Part shown: piece by piece, positions 1-5,525 of the stretch
Layout of the letters: each line of letters starts with the position of its first letter
How positions within the stretch are numbered: position 1 is the first letter of the stretch
NCBI GenBank assembly: GCA_017963165.1
Contig: JAGCTZ010000113.1
Span: 1 to 8,433, forward strand
Source of the DNA: Treponema sp.
Lineage (GTDB): Bacteria > Spirochaetota > Spirochaetia > Treponematales > Treponemataceae
Length of the DNA stretch: 8,433 bases
Reading direction: 5' to 3'
Program-made: the position numbers and the translations under genes
Notes under the pieces: generated by a model
The model's database searches: none
The model's input: the letters and a program-made list of their open reading frames with translations, nothing else
What the model was told of the DNA's origin: nothing

Positions 1-147
1 ACTATGCAAGTTAGCAATGACACTATGCAAGTTAGCAATGACACTATGCAAGTTAGCAATGACACTATGCAAGTTAGCAATGACACTATGCAAGTTAGCA
101 ATGACACTATGCAAGTTAGCAATGACACTATGCAATCTAGTAAGGAC
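1..147. repeat. 21-bp tandem repeat array (at least 7 units)
   Basis: Six identical 21-bp units occupy 1-126 and begin exactly at the window edge, so the array probably continues to the left. A seventh unit at 127-147 differs from the consensus at four positions (10, 11, 15 and 18 of the unit). There are no spacers and no inverted component, so this is a simple head-to-tail minisatellite. The period is a multiple of three and two of the forward frames are free of stops. The reverse complement of each unit starts with GTCATTGC, the same octamer that begins the dispersed repeat near 7440; this may be chance. Confidence 0.97.
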
Positions 148-150
148 TAG
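1..150 (+). CDS. Possible C-terminal tail of an upstream protein made of TMQVSND heptapeptide repeats (partial)
   Basis: Read from base 1, the array gives the heptapeptide TMQVSND six times. It is followed by TMQSSKD and a TAG stop at 148-150, exactly where the degenerate last unit ends. The final unit keeps Thr, Met, Gln, Ser and Asp. That is what a translated repeat tail would look like, but a 21-bp period keeps the frame open by itself, and a second forward frame is also open. No start codon context or upstream domain is visible because the window begins inside the array. If real, the gene converges on the AraC gene with a gap of only 26 bp. No function can be assigned. The alternative is a non-coding minisatellite. 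Confidence 0.35.
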   Translation, partial: TMQVSNDTMQVSNDTMQVSNDTMQVSNDTMQVSNDTMQVSNDTMQSSKD

Positions 151-176
151 TATAAAAACTAATAATTATGTACTGA

Positions 177-1007
177 CTAATTACCTGACGGAATAATTAT
201 ACTCTTGCCATTCTTCTGGTACTGCTTTGGGGTACACTTCATGTAATTTTTGAACATCTTTGAAAAATACTGAACTGTATTAAAGCCGTTTTCAGTTGCA
301 ATTTCGGTGATGTTTTTTGAAGTGTAAATTAAATCAAGGCATGACTTTTCGATTCTATATTTATTGATATAGTCGGTAAGGTTCATGCCCATATTTTTTT
401 TGAACAGACGGATAAAGTGACTTTTACTGTAGGAAGTTATTTTCAAGATATCATCAAGCGCAATATTTTCACGATAATGTTCGCGGATATAGCTTAATGT
501 ATCTTCTACGGCATGTATTGTATGTCTTTGTTCTGTCCTTCTGCTGTCTGTAATTTCTACATACTGTTTTGTAAGAAGTACGCAGGAAATAATATCAAAC
601 AAGACAGATTTTACAAAAATTTCGTGACCAAAAGCTTTTTCCTGTGACATTTTTGTTGCATCCCGGAATTTCATTAAAACTGCATCCGGAAGTTTTATAA
701 AGCGGGATACCCTTATGCTGTCCAGTGTATTTCTGACCGGTTCACCCTGATTCCCCAGAACGGAACTGTCAAAAACCATGGAATAATAATGATATTCAAT
801 TTCGTCAATTCTTTTTACATAGTGATTAGTTCCAGGGTGCATAAAAATAACATCGCCGGCTTTAGCAGTTGTAACCGACTCTTCCAGTCCAAACTCTACA
901 GAACCTCTATCTATATAGAAGATTTCGTATTCTATATGGTGGTGCGCATGTTCCAGATATGTGTTTTGAGAAAATAATCCGATTGGAAATTCGTTATTAT
1001 ATGCCAT
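177..1007 (-). CDS. AraC-family transcriptional regulator with N-terminal cupin domain
   Basis: This 276-residue protein has the standard two-part AraC layout. Residues about 18-80 form a cupin-like sensor domain, with the His-rich HAHHHIEYEIFYIDRG stretch at 20-35 and AGDVIFMHPGTNHY at 50-63. The C-terminal ~100 residues carry the two AraC helix-turn-helix units. The first is at about 182-207 (LDDILKITSYSKSHFIRLFKK). The second is at about 232-262, with the signature ITEIATENGF, YFSKMFKNY and a CTPKQY ending. Such proteins usually bind a sugar or related ligand in the cupin and activate a neighbouring operon. Here the gene is divergent from the esterase and importer genes across 140 bp, so it is their likely regulator. 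No Shine-Dalgarno sequence precedes the ATG, and a strong -10 box sits 7 bp upstream, suggesting a leaderless mRNA. The inducer is unknown. Confidence 0.93.
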   Translation of the reverse strand: MAYNNEFPIGLFSQNTYLEHAHHHIEYEIFYIDRGSVEFGLEESVTTAKAGDVIFMHPGTNHYVKRIDEIEYHYYSMVFDSSVLGNQGEPVRNTLDSIRVSRFIKLPDAVLMKFRDATKMSQEKAFGHEIFVKSVLFDIISCVLLTKQYVEITDSRRTEQRHTIHAVEDTLSYIREHYRENIALDDILKITSYSKSHFIRLFKKNMGMNLTDYINKYRIEKSCLDLIYTSKNITEIATENGFNTVQYFSKMFKNYMKCTPKQYQKNGKSIIIPSGN

Positions 1008-1014
1008 AAAAATA

Positions 1015-1044
1015 ATTATATCATACTTTTTTGTAAAATGAGAA
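1015..1044 (-). promoter_or_regulatory. Extended -10 promoter of the araC-type gene, giving a near-leaderless transcript
   Basis: On the minus strand a perfect TATAAT lies at 1020-1015, preceded by TGA (1023-1021), which makes an extended -10 element (TGnTATAAT). A partial -35, TTCTCA (4 of 6 matches), lies at 1044-1039 with an 18-bp spacer. Only 7 bp separate the -10 box from the ATG at 1007, so transcription should start at about 1008 or on the A of the start codon. There is no room for a ribosome binding site. The promoter is predicted from sequence only. Confidence 0.55.
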
Positions 1045-1091
1045 TAAATTGTAAAAAATATGATGATTTTCTTGTGTTTTTTGTAAAAATG
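1027..1091. promoter_or_regulatory. Three TTGTAAAA motifs in the divergent intergenic region (candidate operator sites)
   Basis: The octamer TTGTAAAA occurs at 1031-1038, 1049-1056 and 1081-1088, all in the same orientation. The first and third are embedded in a longer direct repeat (TTTTTTGTAAAATG at 1027-1040 and TTTTTTGTAAAAATG at 1077-1091). The first copy lies in the spacer of the predicted regulator promoter, and the third overlaps a possible -35 of the esterase promoter. Direct repeats fit how AraC-family proteins usually bind, but the region is so AT-rich that chance matches are possible. Confidence 0.35.
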
Positions 1092-1109
1092 TAGAACGAT
1101 AATTATTAA
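1081..1109 (+). promoter_or_regulatory. Possible sigma-70-type promoter for the esterase/importer genes
   Basis: TTGTAA at 1081-1086 and TATTAA at 1104-1109 are separated by 17 bp, each matching 4 of 6 consensus positions. Transcription would begin near 1116, about 30 bases before the esterase ATG. Weak boxes are expected if an activator is needed, but nearby AT-rich alternatives (GATAAT at 1098, TATAGT at 1110) make the choice uncertain. Confidence 0.3.
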
Positions 1110-1147
1110 TATAGTAAAACGATTAACCTGAAAATGGAGATATAAAA

Positions 1148-2527
1148 ATGCTTAGAATTGTAGAAACAAAACTTGGAAAAATCGAAGGTCTTCCTGCCGC
1201 AGACCCTAGAATCACTTCTTTTAAAGGTATTCCTTTTGCCGAACAGCCCGTAGGCAATTTGCGCTGGCATGCTCCCGTTCCTGTTTCAAAAAAATGGGAT
1301 GGTATTATGCAGGCTTATAAATTTTCACCAATTCCTGTTCAGCCTACACCTTATTATGATCCTAATGATATTTACTGCCGCGAATGGTCAGTAGATAAAG
1401 ATATTCCAATGGGAGAAGATTGTCTTACTGTAAATGTATGGACTCCTGCCAATAGTGCCAATGAAAAGCTGCCTGTTTATTTCTGGATTTATGGTGGCGG
1501 CTGGCAGACCGGTTTTACTGCCGAAATGGAATTTGACGGAGAACGTATTGCCCGTCGCGGTATTGTAGTTGTAACTGTAAACTATCGTCTTAATATGTTC
1601 GGTTTCCTCTGTCATCCGGAGATTACTGCCGAAAATCCTGGTCAGCCTGCAAATTTTGGTTTGCTTGATCAAAGATGTGCCATGCAGTGGGTAAAAGACA
1701 ACATTAGTGCATTTGGAGGGGATCCGGACAATATTACAATAGGAGGTCAGTCTGCCGGAGGTGGAAGCGTCCTTAATCAGATTGCTTATGGAACAGAAGG
1801 CATTTATAAGCGTGCAATAGTTCACAGTGGAATGTTCTATTCTCCAGACAACAGCTTTTTCCGTCAGAAGAATTTACATGAAGCAGAACAGTGTGGTGTA
1901 GATTTCTTCAATTTTATTGGTGCAAAAAATCTTGCCGAAGCCCGTGTTATTGATACTGCAACTCTCCGTAAAAAGTGGGATGAATATGGCGGCTTCCAGA
2001 AATCTATTGCTACCTGGACTCCTGTCCGCGATGATATATTTGTGAAGGGAGATTTCTTTGCTCTGCTTGAAAAGGGTGAAATAGAACCTGTTCCTTTAAT
2101 TCTTGGTCATACTACCGACGAATTCCTGTTCCCTGCTGATCCTTTAAAACCTGATGGTCCAAAGATTCAGCCGCTTGCAATTGCTGTTCAGAAATACCAG
2201 GAATTTCTTGAAAAAACTGGCAAGGCGGTTCCTAGCTACTATTATGAATTTGATGTTCCTATTCCAGGCTGGGATAATCCAGGAACATTCCATTCTGTAG
2301 ATTTGTGGTTCTGGTTCGAAACTCTTGCTAAATGCTGGCGTCCGTTCAAAGGCATGCAGTATGATGTTTCGCGCAAGATGTGTAATTACCTGTGCAACTT
2401 TGTAAAGAATGGTAATCCAAACGGTAAGGATTGTGATGACAGTCCTCTTCCTGAATGGAAACCTTACACAACCAGCGACACAAATAAGATGATTTTCAAC
2501 ACAGATGCTCAGCCGGTGAAGGTGTGA
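1148..2527 (+). CDS. Type-B carboxylesterase (alpha/beta hydrolase), cytoplasmic
   Basis: This 459-residue protein belongs to the carboxylesterase type-B/para-nitrobenzyl esterase family, which hydrolyses carboxylic esters. Conserved blocks appear in order: FKGIPFAEQPVGNLRW (25-40), GEDCLTVNVWTP (89-100), the oxyanion-hole YGGGW (115-119), VNYRLNMFGF (144-153), and the nucleophile elbow GQSAGGGS with Ser202. The rest of the triad is probably Glu325 in TTDEF and His382 in GTFHSVDLWFWF. The Glu-to-His spacing is only about 57 residues, against roughly 90-110 in classic members, so the lid region is shortened and the protein is at the small end of the family. There is no signal peptide, so it should act in the cytosol. 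The start is supported by GGAG at 1136-1139, 8 bases before the ATG. It is the first gene of the rightward cluster. Its natural substrate is unknown; acylated sugars are an inference from context. Confidence 0.93.
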   Translation: MLRIVETKLGKIEGLPAADPRITSFKGIPFAEQPVGNLRWHAPVPVSKKWDGIMQAYKFSPIPVQPTPYYDPNDIYCREWSVDKDIPMGEDCLTVNVWTPANSANEKLPVYFWIYGGGWQTGFTAEMEFDGERIARRGIVVVTVNYRLNMFGFLCHPEITAENPGQPANFGLLDQRCAMQWVKDNISAFGGDPDNITIGGQSAGGGSVLNQIAYGTEGIYKRAIVHSGMFYSPDNSFFRQKNLHEAEQCGVDFFNFIGAKNLAEARVIDTATLRKKWDEYGGFQKSIATWTPVRDDIFVKGDFFALLEKGEIEPVPLILGHTTDEFLFPADPLKPDGPKIQPLAIAVQKYQEFLEKTGKAVPSYYYEFDVPIPGWDNPGTFHSVDLWFWFETLAKCWRPFKGMQYDVSRKMCNYLCNFVKNGNPNGKDCDDSPLPEWKPYTTSDTNKMIFNTDAQPVKV

Positions 2528-2563
2528 ACTAGTTGAAATAACCCTAAGAGAAACCCCTTATGA

Positions 2564-2585
2564 TTTCTAAGAAAATTCTTAGAAA
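2564..2585. other. Perfect inverted repeat downstream of the carboxylesterase gene
   Basis: TTTCTAAGAA (2564-2573) and TTCTTAGAAA (2576-2585) form a perfect 10-bp inverted repeat around AA. In RNA this would fold as an 8-bp stem with an AAAA-type loop. No U-run follows (TGAGACTATA comes next), so it is not a standard intrinsic terminator. It could be an mRNA 3'-end stabiliser or a dyad operator. Confidence 0.5.
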
Positions 2586-2596
2586 TGAGACTATAA

Positions 2597-2632
2597 TATA
2601 AAAAATACGATAGTATAGATGTATTTTTTATA
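2597..2632 (+). terminator. AT-rich hairpin, possible weak terminator between the two esterase genes
   Basis: TATAAAAAATAC (2597-2608) pairs perfectly with GTATTTTTTATA (2621-2632) around a 12-base loop. The stem is almost entirely A:U, with the U-run inside it, so as a terminator it would be weak. The adjacent 14-bp palindrome TTTTTTATAAAAAA (2624-2637) offers a competing fold. A TATAAT at 2592-2597 overlaps the left edge, but no good -35 sits 16-18 bp upstream. The gap 2528-2679 holds no gene that I can see. Confidence 0.4.
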
Positions 2633-2679
2633 AAAAACACGTCTAAACTATATATGTAGCAAGGGTGTAACGTTTTACT

Positions 2680-3654
2680 GTGCAATTAAGTGTATTGGCA
2701 AAAGTTCAGAAGTCAACTTTGTTTTTTACTAGTGCCTTTCTGTTAAGTCTGGCGCTGCTTTCTTGTTACAGAAAGACGACATCGGTGAAAGAGGAAGTTA
2801 TGACTCCTGAAATTCAAATCGCTGTAGAGCAGGAGACAAAAGAAGTAAAACATGTAGATGCTATCCCGGTTCAATATCGTGTTAAATGTGAGAACGGTGG
2901 GACCATCGAAAAAATATCATATACTACAAAGGATTATTTTGGTGATGGAGGAGAAATTACCAAAAGTGCCTTTGTGTATCTGCCGGCTGGGTATGATGGT
3001 ACAAAACAATACGGCGTTCTGTATCTTATGCACGGTATCGGTGGAGACGAATGCGAGTGGGGGATGACAGCTGATAATTCCATGGTAAAGAAAATCATGG
3101 ATAATCTGACTGCCAGGGGTGAAATCGAATCGTTTATAATAGTTACTCCAAACGGACGTTCAAGCCGTAATTATGGTAAAACGGGTTCGGACTTTAATTC
3201 TTTCTACAAGTTTGGACAGGAATTGAGGAATGACCTTATACCATATATGGATAGTCACTATGCAACCTTTGCAGACAGAGAGTACCGTGCAATGGCCGGA
3301 CTTTCGATGGGCGGTATGCAGACTATCAATATCGGAATCTGTGAATGTCTGGATTTGATAAGCTGGTTCGGTGCTTTTTCGGCTGCCCCGACATCTTACC
3401 AGAGTACAAGGATTGCTTCCTGTTTAGAAAGCAGTCCAGAGCTCAGAATCAACTATTTCTACAATATTTGTGGAAAAGAAGATTCTGTAGCTTTTTCTGC
3501 GGCCAGCGGTGCTGCAAAACTGCTGCCCAGACTTGCACCAACTTTAAAGGATGGTGTAAACTTTACATGGCAGGAAATTCATGGTGGACATGATTTCAAT
3601 GTCTGGTATTTAGGATTTTATAATTTTGCAAGAATTGTATTCAAGCAGAATTAA
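2680..3654 (+). CDS. CE1/esterase-D-like (feruloyl or acetyl-xylan esterase-type) lipoprotein
   Basis: This 324-residue alpha/beta hydrolase resembles the putative-esterase (esterase D) family that includes bacterial feruloyl and acetyl-xylan esterases of family CE1. The N-terminus has a basic start, a hydrophobic stretch (14-28) and LALLSC with Cys29, a loose spirochaete-type lipobox, so it is probably a lipoprotein. The catalytic fold begins near residue 85. It shows LMHGIGGDECEW (oxyanion-loop region, His118-Gly119), FIIVTPNGR (152-160), the nucleophile elbow AGLSMGG with Ser209, an acid at Asp268 (CGKEDS), and the family-typical HGGHDFNVW with His304. The start is GTG. An in-frame stop at 2668 leaves little choice, with TTG at 2695 as the alternative. 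The ribosome site is poor (AAGGG ending 14 bases upstream). The next gene lies 42 bp downstream with no terminator between, so the two are probably co-transcribed. Exact acyl substrate is unknown. Confidence 0.88.
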   Translation: MQLSVLAKVQKSTLFFTSAFLLSLALLSCYRKTTSVKEEVMTPEIQIAVEQETKEVKHVDAIPVQYRVKCENGGTIEKISYTTKDYFGDGGEITKSAFVYLPAGYDGTKQYGVLYLMHGIGGDECEWGMTADNSMVKKIMDNLTARGEIESFIIVTPNGRSSRNYGKTGSDFNSFYKFGQELRNDLIPYMDSHYATFADREYRAMAGLSMGGMQTINIGICECLDLISWFGAFSAAPTSYQSTRIASCLESSPELRINYFYNICGKEDSVAFSAASGAAKLLPRLAPTLKDGVNFTWQEIHGGHDFNVWYLGFYNFARIVFKQN

Positions 3655-3696
3655 AAAATAAATTCTTTTATAAAAAGTCAAATAAGGAGGACTTTT

Positions 3697-5400
3697 ATGA
3701 AAAAAACAGTTGCAGTGTTGCTTATGGCATGTGCTTTGGCAACATCAATGTTTGCTGCAAAGAAACCAGAAAAACTCAAGATTTCTGTTTTCACAATTCA
3801 GCAGCGCAAACAGCCACCTAAGAACAACAAGACTTACAAGTGGATTAAGGACAACTTCGGTGTTGAATTTACTTGGGATATCTTGGTAGGTGACAAGGAC
3901 CAGAAGATTGGTCTTCTTATTGCTTCAGGTGACCTTCCTGATCTCGTAGAAGTAGATTCAGAGAAGTTCCAGGGTGCAGGATGTCTTTGGGATCTTAAAC
4001 CTCTCGTAGAAAAATACTGCCCTAACTTGCTCAAGCACTATTCTACAGCTTGGAAGCAGATGGTTGACCAGGATTCTGAGAAGGATGCTAATGGTAACAT
4101 CGTAAAAGAGCACATCTACTCTCTTCCTAACTATGGTGTATATGATGGAACTCCATCTGACACATACTATAACCAGAATGGTTGGTGGGTACAGAAAGCT
4201 GTTCTTAAGGAATTCGGCTATCCTGTAATCAAGACTATCGATCAGTACTTCGACCTTATTGAAAAATACTACAAGAAGTATCCAACAATCGACGGTTTGC
4301 CAACAATTCCTTTCAGCATCATCACAGCTGACTGGGAAGCATTCAACCTCTGGAACCCACCACAGTTCCTCGGTGGTAACCCTAACGATGGTAACGGACA
4401 CGTTGTAAAAGAAGGTAACAAGTATGTTTACTATGATATCTTCACAGACGCTAACGCTAAGAGATGGTTCAAGCTTGCTAACGGATATTTCCAGCGCGGT
4501 TTGATCGATCCAGAATCATTCACAGATAACCGTGATCAGTACTATGCTAAGATCGCTCAGGGTCGTGTTCTTGGTATGTTCATTCAGGGATGGCAGTTCA
4601 TGGGTGAACCAGAACAGACACTCTGGACAGCAGGAAAAGATGAAAGAACATATGCTCCATTGGCTGTAACATTCGACGAATCAATCAGACCATGGTACCG
4701 CGATCGTTCACTTCCTAACCTTCAGAGAGGATATGGTATCACAAAGAAGGTTAAAGAAGACAAAGCTATCAAGATCCTTAAGTTCATGGATGAAATGCTT
4801 GAAGAAGAAAACCAGAAAGTTCTCTACTGGGGATTTGAAGGAACTGACTACCTCATCGATAAAGACGGATCTAAGACAGGAACAAAGGGTGCTGCTTACA
4901 GAACAGACAAGATGCGTGCAAATCAGAAAGATCCTAACTACCTCGAAAAGAATTTTGCTATGCTCTGGCGCGAAGAAGCTCCAAAGCTTGAAGGAACTAT
5001 GAAGTCTGGATATTCTCGCTCAATGGATGATCTTCCATGGGAATATGAACTTTCACAGAAGCAGGTTGATATCGACCTCTGGAAGGCTTATGGTGTAAGT
5101 TCTTATGCTGAATTCGTAGATCCAAACCCACCACTCAACAATGGTTGGTACCCAATGTGGCAGTGTAACCCATCTGCTGAAAAGGGCGGATTCGAAGAAG
5201 AAGCAGCAGTTGCTATGACTGGATTCGAAACAGTTCAGAGAAAGCTTCTTCCTAAGATGATTATGGGAAAACCAGAAGAATTCGAAGCTACATGGGCTGA
5301 CTATACATCACAGCTCAAGCCTCTTACAGAAGTATACAACAAGTTTATGCAGCAGCAGCTTGATCACCGTGTAGAAGTATTTGGTGGAATTCCAGAGTAA
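3697..5400 (+). CDS. Extracellular solute-binding protein of an LplA-like oligosaccharide ABC importer
   Basis: This 567-residue protein captures the substrate for the ABC importer encoded next to it. It begins with a Sec signal peptide (MKKT, hydrophobic core to about 17, likely cleavage after Ala20 or Ala21 in SMFAAKK). Cys12 in LLMAC could be read as a very early lipobox, but that is less convincing. Family features include the N-terminal KISVFTI strand (28-34), the long LIASGDLPDLVEVDSEKFQ segment (74-92) and many aromatic residues, as is common in sugar binders. The length of more than 500 residues matches the large LplA-type group rather than the ~420-residue maltose-binding type. It has the best ribosome site in the window (AAGGAGG at 3684-3690, spacing 6) and a codon choice rich in AAC, ATC and TTC compared with its neighbours, both pointing to high expression. 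The sugar bound is not known. Confidence 0.92.
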   Translation: MKKTVAVLLMACALATSMFAAKKPEKLKISVFTIQQRKQPPKNNKTYKWIKDNFGVEFTWDILVGDKDQKIGLLIASGDLPDLVEVDSEKFQGAGCLWDLKPLVEKYCPNLLKHYSTAWKQMVDQDSEKDANGNIVKEHIYSLPNYGVYDGTPSDTYYNQNGWWVQKAVLKEFGYPVIKTIDQYFDLIEKYYKKYPTIDGLPTIPFSIITADWEAFNLWNPPQFLGGNPNDGNGHVVKEGNKYVYYDIFTDANAKRWFKLANGYFQRGLIDPESFTDNRDQYYAKIAQGRVLGMFIQGWQFMGEPEQTLWTAGKDERTYAPLAVTFDESIRPWYRDRSLPNLQRGYGITKKVKEDKAIKILKFMDEMLEEENQKVLYWGFEGTDYLIDKDGSKTGTKGAAYRTDKMRANQKDPNYLEKNFAMLWREEAPKLEGTMKSGYSRSMDDLPWEYELSQKQVDIDLWKAYGVSSYAEFVDPNPPLNNGWYPMWQCNPSAEKGGFEEEAAVAMTGFETVQRKLLPKMIMGKPEEFEATWADYTSQLKPLTEVYNKFMQQQLDHRVEVFGGIPE

Positions 5401-5431
5401 TTAAGACTAGGCACTCTGTGTCGGCTTAATT
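5399..5431 (+). other. Stem-loop 1 immediately after the binding-protein stop codon
   Basis: AATTAAG (5399-5405) pairs with CTTAATT (5425-5431), and an inner GGCAC/GTGTC stem (5410-5414 with 5418-5422, one G-U pair) closes a three-base loop. The structure starts on the last bases of the stop codon. By itself it is modest, but two stronger hairpins follow without a gap. Confidence 0.4.
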
Positions 5432-5434
5432 GAT

Positions 5435-5464
5435 GACAGGAGAAGGCAGGTACCTTCTTCTGTC
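5435..5464 (+). other. Stem-loop 2: 12-bp hairpin upstream of the terminator-like hairpin
   Basis: GACAGGAGAAGG (5435-5446) pairs along its whole length with CCTTCTTCTGTC (5453-5464), with one G-U wobble and a six-base loop. No U-run follows, since the next hairpin begins at the very next base. It may protect the 3' end of the binding-protein mRNA or help set terminator efficiency. Confidence 0.6.
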
Positions 5465-5498
5465 AAAAAAAGTCCACAGATTTCTGTGGACTTTTTTT
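5465..5498 (+). terminator. Strong intrinsic terminator / attenuator between binding-protein and permease genes
   Basis: AAAAAAAGTCCACAGA (5465-5480) is perfectly complementary to TCTGTGGACTTTTTTT (5483-5498). This gives a nine-pair GC-containing core with an A-tract on one side and seven U residues on the other. As the permeases downstream clearly belong to the same transporter, it most likely acts as a partial terminator. Most transcripts would end after the binding protein, and a fraction would read through into the permeases. Confidence 0.85.
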
Positions 5499-5525
5499 AT
5501 ATCATTAAATAAACGGGCGTTTTTT

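Noticed and set aside
1..147. CRISPR-like repeat array
   Set aside because: The units are directly adjacent with no spacers, so it is a simple tandem repeat.
137..150. Short hairpin CTAGT/ACTAG as a terminator for the left-edge frame or the regulator gene
   Set aside because: It has only five pairs and no T-run follows on either strand.
1388..1825. Minus-strand open frame of 145 codons inside the carboxylesterase gene
   Set aside because: It lies entirely opposite a gene with clear catalytic motifs, and its own translation shows no recognisable domain.
3655..3696. Terminator or promoter between lipoprotein esterase and binding protein
   Set aside because: Only a short TTTTATAAAA palindrome is present, with no GC stem. 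The 42-bp gap is better read as within an operon.
3958..4401. Minus-strand open frame of 147 codons inside the binding-protein gene
   Set aside because: It is an antisense shadow of a strongly coding gene. Its length is explained by that gene's biased codon use.
5430..5525. 32-residue N-terminal extension of permease 1 starting at ATG 5430
   Set aside because: The stretch encodes the two strong hairpins and has no ribosome site. ATG 5526 gives a normal-length permease N-terminus.
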